Shown: positions 16,701 to 25,864 of the stretch, piece after piece
Position numbering within the stretch: the stretch's first letter is position 1
Layout: each line of letters opens with the position of its first letter
From: Aequorivita capsosiphonis DSM 23843
GTDB lineage: Bacteria > Bacteroidota > Bacteroidia > Flavobacteriales > Flavobacteriaceae
Assembly (NCBI RefSeq): GCF_000429125.1
Contig: NZ_AUBG01000013.1
Location: 1 to 64,000 of the forward strand
DNA length: 64,000 nucleotides
Reading direction: 5' to 3'
Program-made: the position numbers and the translations under genes
The notes under the pieces: generated by a model
Seen by the model: the letters and a program-made list of their open reading frames with translations, nothing else
Databases searched by the model: none
What the model was told of the DNA's origin: nothing

Positions 16701-18458
16701 ATGGGTGTAACAATTAAGATGCCATTGACTTTTGAAATCTGCTTTCCGGATGAAGAGCAAAAACCAATTGATTATTATTTGAAAGACTTGGCTAAGGATA
16801 TGCGCTTATTAATGGGGTCTTTTTTATTAGGCATAAAGAATAGAGGCTCTGAATTTTCTGGTCTGTCCGGTTTCCTACCAAAGTATTTTTCACAGGCCAA
16901 TTATGCCTTTGCCCAAAGTGTACATAAACGTATAATAATTTATGCAGAAGAAAATGATTTTGAGATTGATACTTTCGAAGTAGTATATCCACTAAGTAGC
17001 CTTGTTTATTTTGAATATGTTTATGACAATCCTGCTGAATTTGACAATAAAGAATACAGTAGTGAAGAATTTTTAGATATTGAAATTAATTTCTTTAAGG
17101 CCTATACAATTTTCAACCAACAAACTATTACAGAACGAGGTAAGGTTTTAGCCAAAAATTTCGAAGAATATAATATCGATAGCACACTTGATAATTTTTT
17201 CGTTGGAAACCATCTGCATAGTTTTGATATAACAGACTATCAAATAAACAAGGTTTTTCTTTGTCAATTTCTAAAGGCATACAGCTTTTTCGAATTTTCG
17301 GTTAATTTTGAAGGCAGTAACCATTTATTAAAATCTTTTTACCATTATTATGAAGTAGCAGACTTTAAAGAATATCTTCATAAATTATTAGGGATTATTT
17401 ATCCTGTGTTAACAGCCAAAAAGGAGGCGCATATTGAAATCCATCTTGATGCGGACAAGCAGGAAGAACTTTCTTTATTTATCGAAAAACATATAAAAAA
17501 GGACGCCGAAAGACTATCCGATTTTGATTTCACAAAAACCAGAAGCTATCCACTTTATAAGTTTGAAGAAGGAAAATACCGAATAATCTATCCATTGTTC
17601 GCAGTAGAAATGATTTATAAGGGTCTTTATTTTCGTTTTAAGGATAGAAATGAGGTGCTTCCAAAAGATCAACAGCTAAAAAATTTATATGGTATAAAAA
17701 ACCTTCAATTTTCAGAACAATACCTCTTAAGCCAAACACTTGAAAAAATATTTGGTAATAGATTTATGCAACGTTCTGGAAAAGAGTTGGACGCAAATTT
17801 TAAAGGTGCACCAGATTATTACGTTCGTAATGGTAAAAAGATTTTTTTATTCGAATCAAAGGATGTTCTATTGGGCAAAGAAATAAAGCAATCCACACAG
17901 TATAATGAAATACTGGAAAAGCTTAAAATAACTTTCGTAGAAAATGAGAACGGCAAGCCAAAAGCAGTATTACAATTGATTGATACAATCGAAGATATAT
18001 TGACAAAATCTCTTGCATTTGATGTGAATGCACCTTCTGAAAAAGCCATAATTTATCCAATATTAGTAGTACACTATAGAATGTTCAATACGCCAGGCAT
18101 TAATAAAATCATTAATGGATGGTTTACGAAAGCCCTTTTAGAGATTAAGGAAAAAGGTTTATATATAGCAAACATTAAAAATTTGGTAATCATTGATATG
18201 GATACGTTAATTTATAATAGTCATTTTTTTGAAACACGTAAATTGGACTTGGACGTTTGTTTATTGGAATACCACCATAATTATCTAAACTTGGATTTAA
18301 AACAACACAATATCAAAAGTCAGCAACAGGCCGACGAAATGATAAGTGAAAGCTACGCATCTTTTGCACATTACCTCGACAATAAAATCGATAACACTTT
18401 CCATAGGCCGAAACCAAAAGAACTTATAGCTAAAATGTTAAGTGTGGTAACAAAATAA
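16701..18458 (+). CDS. large protein with central PD-(D/E)XK nuclease motif
   Basis: About 585 residues from the ATG at 16701; a TTG at 16689 would add four. The first 340 residues are unrecognised and rich in aromatic residues. A nuclease core follows: FKGAPDYYVRNGKKIFLFESK, in which the PD, the E and the K are spaced as in PD-(D/E)XK enzymes, then a long helix with QSTQYNEILEKL. The C-terminal part is again unknown. The cyclase-like gene starts 10 bases after the stop, so the two are almost surely co-transcribed. A defence effector nuclease is the likely role; the activating signal is a matter of inference. Confidence 0.65.
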   Translation: MGVTIKMPLTFEICFPDEEQKPIDYYLKDLAKDMRLLMGSFLLGIKNRGSEFSGLSGFLPKYFSQANYAFAQSVHKRIIIYAEENDFEIDTFEVVYPLSSLVYFEYVYDNPAEFDNKEYSSEEFLDIEINFFKAYTIFNQQTITERGKVLAKNFEEYNIDSTLDNFFVGNHLHSFDITDYQINKVFLCQFLKAYSFFEFSVNFEGSNHLLKSFYHYYEVADFKEYLHKLLGIIYPVLTAKKEAHIEIHLDADKQEELSLFIEKHIKKDAERLSDFDFTKTRSYPLYKFEEGKYRIIYPLFAVEMIYKGLYFRFKDRNEVLPKDQQLKNLYGIKNLQFSEQYLLSQTLEKIFGNRFMQRSGKELDANFKGAPDYYVRNGKKIFLFESKDVLLGKEIKQSTQYNEILEKLKITFVENENGKPKAVLQLIDTIEDILTKSLAFDVNAPSEKAIIYPILVVHYRMFNTPGINKIINGWFTKALLEIKEKGLYIANIKNLVIIDMDTLIYNSHFFETRKLDLDVCLLEYHHNYLNLDLKQHNIKSQQQADEMISESYASFAHYLDNKIDNTFHRPKPKELIAKMLSVVTK

Positions 18459-18468
18459 ACTGTTTCTT

Positions 18469-19263
18469 ATGAATTATGAATATCGAATCTGTTGTTTTAT
18501 TGATATATTAGGCTTTAGTAATCACATAAATTCTACGATCGACGAGGATGAAAAAGATGTAGTTGAGAAAATTAATAATATAAAAAGGGTAATCGATATA
18601 GCCGAATCAATTTTAATAGAATATGACAGCGGTCTTTCTACTTCAAAAATGGTAACGCAATTTTCTGATTCATTTGTAGTATCATTTAAGATAGAAGAAC
18701 GTAGCGAAGTGTTTTATTCAATTTTGGATTTTCTGCATATTGCTTTTGAATTTGCCAATAAAGGATACTTAACCCGAGGTGGAATTAGCGTTGGAAAACT
18801 TCTCCATACTGATAAGTATGTTTTTGGACCAGCATTAGTCAGTGCATACAAATTAGAATCTAAAATCGCCAATTTTCCTCGTATAATACTTGATCCTGAT
18901 GTAATGGAAGTTGCAAAAAACTTTCCTTTGCGAATAAATTCCTCTGAAGAGGAGATGGAAAGTTTAATGGGTTGTTTAAATTTGGATAGCGATGGTTATT
19001 ATTACATCGATTATATTGAAAGTACAGTAGAGGAACTGGATGAACACAATTATGATTTAATACCTTATTTAACGAATCTTAAAAAACTTATTGAGGAGGG
19101 TTTGAGATCTAAAAATAAAGATGTTTTAATTAAAAATCGATGGTTGAAGGAAAAATACAATAGCTATATAATAAAAATCCTTGACAATATCAGTGATTGG
19201 GATGATATTGATGGCGATGTAGAGTTGTTGTTATCTTTTAAAAACCTAACTATAATAAAGTAG
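18469..19263 (+). CDS. class III nucleotidyl-cyclase-like protein
   Basis: The 264-residue protein shows the class III cyclase layout. FIDILGF (Asp12) occupies the place of the first metal-binding Asp, and FSDSFVVSF (Asp67) the place of the second. TRGGISVGKL matches the RxGIxxG strand, and FGPALVSAYKLES the GpaVnxAxxLE helix. The C-terminal 90 residues are helical and unassigned. It lacks membrane and sensor domains. Such small free-standing cyclases resemble the pyrimidine cyclases of Pycsar systems, but the base-selecting residues cannot be assigned by eye. The tight link to a nuclease gene suggests signal maker plus effector. Loss of activity cannot be excluded. Confidence 0.6.
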   Translation: MNYEYRICCFIDILGFSNHINSTIDEDEKDVVEKINNIKRVIDIAESILIEYDSGLSTSKMVTQFSDSFVVSFKIEERSEVFYSILDFLHIAFEFANKGYLTRGGISVGKLLHTDKYVFGPALVSAYKLESKIANFPRIILDPDVMEVAKNFPLRINSSEEEMESLMGCLNLDSDGYYYIDYIESTVEELDEHNYDLIPYLTNLKKLIEEGLRSKNKDVLIKNRWLKEKYNSYIIKILDNISDWDDIDGDVELLLSFKNLTIIK

Positions 19264-19762
19264 TTTAAGCAAGACATTCCCCATCTACGGCACTTCCCTC
19301 ATTCATTTGTTTCGTTCTAAACTCCGCTTTTATGAGCAATTGCACACACAGGTTCAGCTATGATATGGCCAATAGAGTTGCATTAATATTTGAATATATA
19401 TTGAGTAATCGCATCTTGGAATGTTAAAGTAATTAAGTTTAAGCTGCAGCATAGCCGAACCTTGCCAGCCCATAAAAGATAAGTTCTCTCAAGTCAGTTA
19501 CCACATTGATCACATTTCTATAAACGTTAAAATTCGTCCAATTCATAAAAATTTTGCTTCAAATGCCAACTGCTCAACAAATGCGCCAGCCCTGTGTTAA
19601 AAATAGCCGTGAGCGCCTTGCATTCGCCACACAATAAAATCCATAATTAATTTGAAATGCAGTACTTAAATTAAACAACTCATTATAGGCAACCACTCAC
19701 GACACCCTTGCTCAACTTGCAGTTGGCTTGCGCCTTGGATTACCTGCCAAAGAAACATATCT
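19264..19762. other. intergenic stretch without a gene
   Basis: No convincing coding frame. There are several short inverted pieces, for example GTTCAGCTATG near 19350 against CATAGCCGAAC near 19454, and CCAACTGCTCAACAAATGCGCC near 19566. Together they recall the cassette-boundary palindromes at the left of the window. I cannot delimit a site. Confidence 0.35.
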
Positions 19763-19768
19763 TTGAAT

Positions 19769-20473
19769 ATGGATAAAAATTTTAGAAATTTCTTTATTCG
19801 ATATAATTATAATGATGAGAAAGGATTTACTTGCCAAATTCCTACTTCAGAAAAAAACGTTCATTTATCAATTGCATTTAACAATAAAAGTAAGGAATTC
19901 AATATCCATTTTACAGATGATAATATTAAGAAAAGTGGTGCAAAAAGATATAATTTTATTTTAGTAATGTCAGCCTTTAGATTTTTCCTGTTAATAAATC
20001 GGTTTGAAAAACTTTATGATTTCAACCATCTAAAGGTAATTCGGGAATCAAAAACCAGTCTTGGAAAATTAAAGAAGAATGGTTTTATGATTTTTCATTT
20101 GCCAGTTTCGGTCTTGGAAACCAAATTGCTTCATATAAGTCAACAAGGAAAAAAAATAAGATTCAGAAAAAATTCTGATTTGAATGCTTTAGCAGATGGA
20201 TTCCATCCAGTCACTAACATTCACTCATACAATACTACAATTTTTCAAGCCTACAAATGGAAAGGAGAGCATTTATCTTTTCAAGGAATTATTTTCAAAC
20301 CAAACATTTCAGGAAAATTATACTTTGTTCCAAAGAAAAAATACAATAGGTTTTTGAAACAAAGTGCCATAGCTTTTTACAATTACATCAATAAATATCC
20401 AACACCCGAAACCTTGGAATTTCGCAAAATAGCATTCGATAATTTAAAACATCCCTATCAAATAAGTAAATGA
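19769..20473 (+). CDS. unknown protein, first gene of an overlapping pair
   Basis: About 234 residues from the ATG at 19769 (a TTG at 19763 is the alternative). No signal peptide or membrane segment. The sequence is basic and beta-rich at the start, with a hydrophobic helix around ILVMSAFRFFLLINRFEKL and a C-terminal helix pair. I do not recognise the family. The stop overlaps the next gene's start by 4 bases (ATGA), so the two are translationally coupled, as in many toxin-antitoxin or two-gene defence units. Confidence 0.65.
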   Translation: MDKNFRNFFIRYNYNDEKGFTCQIPTSEKNVHLSIAFNNKSKEFNIHFTDDNIKKSGAKRYNFILVMSAFRFFLLINRFEKLYDFNHLKVIRESKTSLGKLKKNGFMIFHLPVSVLETKLLHISQQGKKIRFRKNSDLNALADGFHPVTNIHSYNTTIFQAYKWKGEHLSFQGIIFKPNISGKLYFVPKKKYNRFLKQSAIAFYNYINKYPTPETLEFRKIAFDNLKHPYQISK

Positions 20474-21381
20474 ACAACTACATTTTTGAAAATCAATTTA
20501 AGCAAGAAATTCATAGAGAGGCAGCCAAGATAGGTTTCAAAATTTCTGCATCAAAATCGTTCACCGATACACTTCTTGATTTTTTGACGGTTCGTATGAA
20601 ACTCATCGATAAAAGGCCAAGAGTTGCGATAATGAGTCCACCATTGTTGAATGATTTTTTCACACATCCAAAACGAAAAGAAATTGAATCCATTTTTAAC
20701 ATTGCAAAAAATGGAGGAGACTTGAATAGATTTCAAAGTAAAAAACTTCTTGAATCTCGATTTCACGACCACTTATTAAATGAATGGAATATTCATCATT
20801 TTCATTTATCTCTTAAAAAAGTTGGCAAATCAAAACTTGAGAGTCGTGGAAATGAATTGTTGTTTGCTTATATAGATGATGAGCAAATATTATTTTTAGG
20901 TCTGGCTAAACACACCCCAGGTATTTTTGCCGACACAAAATGGATTGAAATTTTACAAGATTATTTCCCTAAAGTTCTTAAGCCCTTTGAAATGAAAAAT
21001 TGGAAAGATATTTATCCAAAGGTAAATGCGAAAGAAAGGCAAATGCTATGGAACAAAGGCTATACAATCGGTATGACCAAAGTAAGAGAAAAAGTATATT
21101 TTAGCCCCGGTATGGGCAGAATGACTTCTGGTCACGGTAACGATGTTGTTACATTACAAGGAAATATAATTCGTTGGATGCATAAAATAGATTTACAAAT
21201 TGTTGAATCCCTAAACGAAATATGTAATTATCTAAAAATCCCAAAAGACAAGATTAAATTTATTATTCGTTTTGGCGAAGAAAACTTGGAATTATGTGAA
21301 CTTTCTTCCCGTATGAAAATATTGACTTATGATGAAGAAATTATTCCTAAAACAGAAATTATGAATAAAATAACTGAATAA
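20470..21381 (+). CDS. unknown protein, second gene of an overlapping pair
   Basis: The 303-residue soluble protein has a distinctive central segment: WNIHHFHLSL, NELLFAYIDDEQILFLGLAKH and FADTKWIEILQDYFP. I have seen this type of block in small phage-defence or toxin-like proteins of unknown mechanism, but cannot name the family. His and Asp residues in this block are candidate active-site residues. It is coupled to the gene before it. The context is a defence island. Confidence 0.65.
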   Translation: MNNYIFENQFKQEIHREAAKIGFKISASKSFTDTLLDFLTVRMKLIDKRPRVAIMSPPLLNDFFTHPKRKEIESIFNIAKNGGDLNRFQSKKLLESRFHDHLLNEWNIHHFHLSLKKVGKSKLESRGNELLFAYIDDEQILFLGLAKHTPGIFADTKWIEILQDYFPKVLKPFEMKNWKDIYPKVNAKERQMLWNKGYTIGMTKVREKVYFSPGMGRMTSGHGNDVVTLQGNIIRWMHKIDLQIVESLNEICNYLKIPKDKIKFIIRFGEENLELCELSSRMKILTYDEEIIPKTEIMNKITE

Positions 21382-21697
21382 GCATATCAGATAATCAATA
21401 TAATAAAATGGCAACAAGACTAGTTAGCTTCTCAACATTGGCGGCTATCATCCTGTAAAGCTCGAGTCACTCGTTTCGAAGAAATAGTACGCCATAAAAA
21501 TGTGTAGACTTTCCAAAACGATTACCGAGCAAGATTTTTTCCAAAAAAGACTTGAAGGCAAATTGATTCCACCTTCACACTTATATTGAAAATAATAGGT
21601 AATAAAGAATCTATCTAATGAAGTTTATTGATAGCCAACTTTTGATCTAAAACAATCTTATATTGAACTCTCTAATAGTATTTCAAATAAATTATTT
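21382..21697. other. intergenic stretch between the defence island and the tra block
   Basis: No frame longer than a few dozen codons and no strong hairpin. It separates convergent transcription units. Confidence 0.4.
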
Positions 21698-22060
21698 TTA
21701 AAAAGACCCTTTCTCCCGCAACCCCTTCTCCGCAACTTTCCATTGGCCATTTTTCTTAATAAGCTTGAAAGTCTCAGGCTTTTTCTCATAGGAAGTAGAA
21801 AACTGAACCCAAGCAATATCCCCATCCACCTTTTCCTGTAAAACTTTAAAATTGGATTTGCCAGAAGTGTTGGCGGTCATTATATCCTGTATGGATAAAA
21901 AAGATTCAAAACTTTCAGGAGTAGTGTGTTCTCTCAATTTTTGATTGTCTTTATTATAAAAACTTTCCACAACAACCTTGACAGTTTCAGTAGGGGACAG
22001 GTCTTGTTGGGAGCAGGCGGCACCAACAAGAAGCAGGAGTATTAAGGCTAGATTTTTCAT
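21698..22060 (-). CDS. small lipoprotein with a SnoaL/DUF4878-like domain
   Basis: The 120-residue product begins with a lipoprotein signal (LLLLVGAACS, lipid Cys at 16). The mature part (VVVESFYNKDNQKLREHT, ending TFKLIKKNGQWKVAEKG) reads as a cone-shaped NTF2-like fold of the DUF4878 type. It lies 7 bases after traN and is the last gene of the tra operon here. A place in the transfer apparatus at the outer membrane or periplasm is inferred from position only. Confidence 0.7.
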   Translation of the reverse strand: MKNLALILLLLVGAACSQQDLSPTETVKVVVESFYNKDNQKLREHTTPESFESFLSIQDIMTANTSGKSNFKVLQEKVDGDIAWVQFSTSYEKKPETFKLIKKNGQWKVAEKGLREKGSF

Positions 22061-22067
22061 ATCAGTT

Positions 22068-22901
22068 TCAATTTGGGTTATTGATAAAATTATTTGATAC
22101 TTTCAATTTTAGATTTCGCTCCCCATTTTTTTCATTCAGTTCTAAAATGACCATTTTATCATTACCTAATGAAAACTTAGGAAGAACATAAACCATTCTT
22201 TTTATCTCTTTCTTGACAACTTTGTTCGGTAGATTAAATTTAAAATTTGGAAGCTGTGAAATTCGTTGTAATGACTTCTTTTTACCCTGTTTCCTTGTCT
22301 GTACCGAAATATCCAAGAAGTTCAAATCATAGTCCAACGTAGATTTGTTTTCAATTTTGATGACGAAATAAAGCTCTTCCTTATCGAAAACAATATTTTC
22401 CAAACTTAGAACAATGCCATTCTTACGTTTTTGAATACTACCGATTCTTTGTTTTCTGTTCAACAGAAAAGAGCAAAACCTTTCGTAGTAAAACGTTTTG
22501 TCTGTGAACAGATTAGCAACATTGGTAGAATCAGATTTCTCTGTAAATTTTGGTTGTTCAAAACCAATGCTCTGCGATTGAGGCACGAAATAGTTTAGCT
22601 TTTCTAGTTGCTCTTTATAACTTACAATATACGAAAAAATCGAACCATCTGAGTTGACTATGAGTAAACTACTTGCGTTTCCAGGCTTAGCCTGTAGCAA
22701 CCCAAAGTACTGTTCTTTTTCCCGGTTGTAAGTGAAAACGAAATTCTCCGAACCTACTATACCTTGACGAATTGGATTGGGAAAAAATAGAGAAACGTTC
22801 TTTTGATCGTTTGCGAAAATAGTGTCAAGTGACGAGTTGCTTTGAGCCTCTGCGAAGAAGCTGGCAAGAATTACACTGGCCAATAGAATTGAATTTTTCA
22901 T
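22068..22901 (-). CDS. traN: conjugative transposon protein TraN (DUF4138)
   Basis: The 277-residue exported protein has a signal peptide (cleavage near FAEAQS). The body matches the TraN plan of Bacteroides transposons: FANDQKNVSLFFPNPIRQG at the start, then YNREKEQYFGLLQ and a beta-rich C-terminus (ENIVFDKEELYFVIKIEN). TraN is thought to be an outer-membrane-side part of the type IV secretion channel, comparable to VirB9. It overlaps traM by 4 bases. Confidence 0.88.
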   Translation of the reverse strand: MKNSILLASVILASFFAEAQSNSSLDTIFANDQKNVSLFFPNPIRQGIVGSENFVFTYNREKEQYFGLLQAKPGNASSLLIVNSDGSIFSYIVSYKEQLEKLNYFVPQSQSIGFEQPKFTEKSDSTNVANLFTDKTFYYERFCSFLLNRKQRIGSIQKRKNGIVLSLENIVFDKEELYFVIKIENKSTLDYDLNFLDISVQTRKQGKKKSLQRISQLPNFKFNLPNKVVKKEIKRMVYVLPKFSLGNDKMVILELNEKNGERNLKLKVSNNFINNPN

Positions 22902-23821
22902 AAGCTTGGTTTTAGGATAAGTTTGTAATTATTGGTCACGGTTACTTTGACCGTTCTATAGTTTTTTCGAAATATTTTTTGGATCCCGCTTACTTGTGGT
23001 ACTCCTGCAATATTGATATCTCCAACAACATCATCCACAACTTCTCGAGTTGCATCCGCTCTGAAACTGTTTTCCACATAAATTCCTTCACTTCCGTCTT
23101 GAAGATCGAATGCCTTTAATTTTACAGGTCGGTGATTAATATTTTCGATTTCAATCATTGCACGATTTGGCTTGAAGCTAATAAAACCGAAGATTGGTGT
23201 GTTTTTTTGAACTTTTACTCCATTTATTAGAGCATCTTTAAGTAGGCGCATCCGTAAGCGATAATTAGTTTTCACTACTTGGTTTCCGTCAACCTCCACA
23301 TATATTTCAGTGTCAGTGTTTGCAAGACTTGTCTTCGGATTGGCTATTGGATCTGAGGCAAAAAATAATTGCTGTTCCAGCCCCAACTCTTTAAGTTCAA
23401 TAGTTACTTTTTTTTTGGTAGGGAGAGAATCTTCTTCAACCTTTTTCTTTTTACGGTAACGTTCGGGAACTACATACTTACTTTCGGTGTAATTGATCTT
23501 GTTGTGCTTGTAGATACTATCTACAATTCTGATTTTCTCTTTATCACCAAAATTAGGATCATAAAAACCTAGGGAATCGATATTCTTTTCATCGTAGATA
23601 CTCGGTGCATTTCGTTCTCTAACTTCTTTTAAGGCATCAATGGCTTCCAGTTTAGTTTTGTACTCTTTCTGGTTTTCATCCAGTTCTGGTACGGCAGTCT
23701 GAGTTAGACTCTCTACTTCGTTTTCGTCGCCAGACATTACCATTACTGAATATGTAATTATAAAGATCAATACTACCGCGAGCACGGAACCAAATACTAT
23801 TTTATTTTTTTCAATTTTCAT
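22898..23821 (-). CDS. traM: conjugative transposon protein TraM
   Basis: The 307-residue protein has one membrane helix near residues 8-28, a long charged and coiled middle, and a conserved C-terminal beta domain (LALRMRL-type strands around VQKNTPIFGFISFKPNRAM and VSGIQKIF). This is the VirB10-like arrangement of TraM in Bacteroidota elements, spanning the periplasm from the inner membrane. It overlaps traK by 11 bases. No separate TraL gene is present between them, unlike the CTnDOT order. Confidence 0.88.
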   Translation of the reverse strand: MKIEKNKIVFGSVLAVVLIFIITYSVMVMSGDENEVESLTQTAVPELDENQKEYKTKLEAIDALKEVRERNAPSIYDEKNIDSLGFYDPNFGDKEKIRIVDSIYKHNKINYTESKYVVPERYRKKKKVEEDSLPTKKKVTIELKELGLEQQLFFASDPIANPKTSLANTDTEIYVEVDGNQVVKTNYRLRMRLLKDALINGVKVQKNTPIFGFISFKPNRAMIEIENINHRPVKLKAFDLQDGSEGIYVENSFRADATREVVDDVVGDINIAGVPQVSGIQKIFRKNYRTVKVTVTNNYKLILKPSL

Positions 23822-24425
23822 TTGTCAGTTTTTTAAGAGATTTTTCAAAATAATTGGTAATCAAAAGTCCGTGAGTGTTTTTTGGAAAATTTCGATCTAC
23901 AATTATTAAATTACCTGTAGAAATCAATTCATATTTGTCCACGATGGTTCCACGATTAATTTCAAAGATGGTCTTGGTTTGGAATTCATAGGGAACGCTC
24001 TGCAGGTCAAGTTGTGATTCAATGCTCAATACCTTCTGAACTAGTGAATATTGAAGTAATCTGTTATACACCCCGTCGGCTTTTTTTTGTCGGTATAGAT
24101 TATCTACTGAGCTATTTCCCAACCATAGCGCTTTCTCTAAATTCTTTTCATAATTGCTAGCATCTATATTGTAGAAATAGGAGTGGAACAGTTCAAGATG
24201 AGCTAACGCTTCTACTTTCAGATTTTCTTTTTGAGCAACCCATTTTAGGGGAATTACAGATCCATCTGTATTTATGGCGAAAGCATTATTTAAAGCTTTA
24301 TCGTTAATACTAAAAACTGAATACACAGCAATGGCACTCGAAAGGAATGAGAAAGCTATTACCGCAATTACAATGAAACGATTTGTTTTAAGGACGGTGT
24401 ATATATTTTTATATGGTGTTTTCAT
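23811..24425 (-). CDS. traK: conjugative transposon protein TraK
   Basis: The 204-residue protein has an N-terminal membrane anchor (IVIAVIAFSFLSSAIAVYSV) and a periplasmic domain with FAINTDGSVIPLKWV and ALAHLELFHSYFYNID. This matches TraK, a VirB8-like assembly factor. It lies 15 bases after traJ and overlaps traM. Confidence 0.9.
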   Translation of the reverse strand: MKTPYKNIYTVLKTNRFIVIAVIAFSFLSSAIAVYSVFSINDKALNNAFAINTDGSVIPLKWVAQKENLKVEALAHLELFHSYFYNIDASNYEKNLEKALWLGNSSVDNLYRQKKADGVYNRLLQYSLVQKVLSIESQLDLQSVPYEFQTKTIFEINRGTIVDKYELISTGNLIIVDRNFPKNTHGLLITNYFEKSLKKLTNEN

Positions 24426-24440
24426 AATTTATAATCTGCT

Positions 24441-25283
24441 TTAAGCGGTAAAAAGTCTTAGGGTGAATGAAGTGGCGCGCTTGTATAATTTGAACTTTAG
24501 AAAGACGATAAACCCTATGGAACCTAATTCCACAACTGGTGCAAAAAATCGACTTCCAACATCGGTCCCAAAAAGATTTACCCAAAAGTTGGTATTGATT
24601 TCCGTATAGATCGCATTGATAAAAACGTTGACCAGAAAGAAGGCTGGGACCAACATATAAACTGCTGCATAGAGCTTAAAAAAATTGTAAGCCAGTGTGC
24701 GGAATTTTTCAAAAACAGCTAAGCTGATTACAAGCGGAAAGAATGTGCGCATAATTCCCAAAAGAAAGAATCGTTCAGCCAAGAACAGGGGATAAATGAA
24801 AATATCTAATATCCAGAGAAAGAGACTTATGATAAATGCAAAAATTTTAAATCCATAGAGTGGAGTTACCAAAGCATCATATAAGAGCGCCATCGCTTTT
24901 TTGGCGGCTTCCAATGCGCCCACATCCTGTTCCAATGGAATATCTTGCATTTGGAGCGGGAGGAGCGCAGGAGCCGTATTGCGGTATTGAGATTCTATAG
25001 CTACCAATATGCCATCAAAGAACCCCAATACCTGAGTTGAAAAAATAACCAGGATTACGATTACAAAATTTTTAATAAGATCGCCAGGACTAAGTCCCCA
25101 AGTATATCCATCCTTATCCACCGCGCCTTCATTATATTTTTTAAGAATATTGATTAGAAAGAACAGCACTGCGAGCGTTTTCATTCCACCAATAGTGTAT
25201 TGTGAAAAGTCGCTGTTCTGTATAGTTTGGTAAACCGTGTCAATGTATTCCAAACCTATTCCCAATGAGATTGCGGCAGTCAT
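24441..25283 (-). CDS. traJ: conjugative transposon membrane protein TraJ
   Basis: The 280-residue protein is polytopic, with at least five hydrophobic helices (for example LAVLFFLINIL, FVIVILVIFSTQVLGFF, FIISLFLWILDIFIYPLF). It matches TraJ, the VirB6-like inner-membrane channel part of Bacteroidota conjugation systems. It starts just after the preceding gene ends (1 base apart). Confidence 0.9.
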   Translation of the reverse strand: MTAAISLGIGLEYIDTVYQTIQNSDFSQYTIGGMKTLAVLFFLINILKKYNEGAVDKDGYTWGLSPGDLIKNFVIVILVIFSTQVLGFFDGILVAIESQYRNTAPALLPLQMQDIPLEQDVGALEAAKKAMALLYDALVTPLYGFKIFAFIISLFLWILDIFIYPLFLAERFFLLGIMRTFFPLVISLAVFEKFRTLAYNFFKLYAAVYMLVPAFFLVNVFINAIYTEINTNFWVNLFGTDVGSRFFAPVVELGSIGFIVFLKFKLYKRATSFTLRLFTA

Positions 25284-25284
25284 C

Positions 25285-25854
25285 TTAATATCCTGTTTCT
25301 CGGTTATTTACTTTGTCCTGCATTTTTCTAAAGGAAATAATATCCTGATAGCGTTCGGTCTTCTTAGTGATTTCAGCCACCATTTCTTTTGTTTGGATTT
25401 CCTTATCCTTTAAAATGGTTGCTCGTTCTGCATCGGTCATTTTCATATAATCGCTGGAGAGAATTTGATCTATAAAATCAAGATTGTCGAGAGAAGTATC
25501 GATAATAGAATTGAAGGAATCCGAAATCCGAGTAATTTCATCCGGTTTGATAAATGGAGAATTCAGAATATCCCTTAGATCGTCATTTACAATGTCAATC
25601 AATCGTTGATTGTTTCGATTGATTTCTTGCACAGCCTTTAGCTGCTTGACCACGTCGTTAACTTTTTCTAAATTCTCCTTTTGCGTTTTTAAAAATTTAA
25701 CTGTCTTAATGAGATTAGAAGTCTGTTTGCCAGATTCCAAAAGCTGTTTTATCAAGCTTATAAAGCTTGTGTTGTCATAAACGGGCATTCCTTGAGCCTT
25801 TATATTTAGGCTGAACAGTAATGCCATTGAGAGGATTAAAATTTTTGTTTTCAT
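25285..25854 (-). CDS. TraI-like exported conjugation protein (TrbJ/VirB5-type)
   Basis: From the ATG at 25854 the product has about 189 residues with a signal peptide (LILSMALLFSLNIKAQG). It then forms a long helical region typical of the TrbJ/VirB5-type proteins found between the TraG ATPase and TraJ. An upstream in-frame ATG at 25914 would add 20 residues inside traG and place the signal peptide internally, so I prefer 25854. These proteins are thought to act at the pilus tip or periplasm. Position equals that of TraI in CTn elements. Confidence 0.75.
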   Translation of the reverse strand: MKTKILILSMALLFSLNIKAQGMPVYDNTSFISLIKQLLESGKQTSNLIKTVKFLKTQKENLEKVNDVVKQLKAVQEINRNNQRLIDIVNDDLRDILNSPFIKPDEITRISDSFNSIIDTSLDNLDFIDQILSSDYMKMTDAERATILKDKEIQTKEMVAEITKKTERYQDIISFRKMQDKVNNRETGY

Positions 25855-25864
25855 AATTGTTTTT

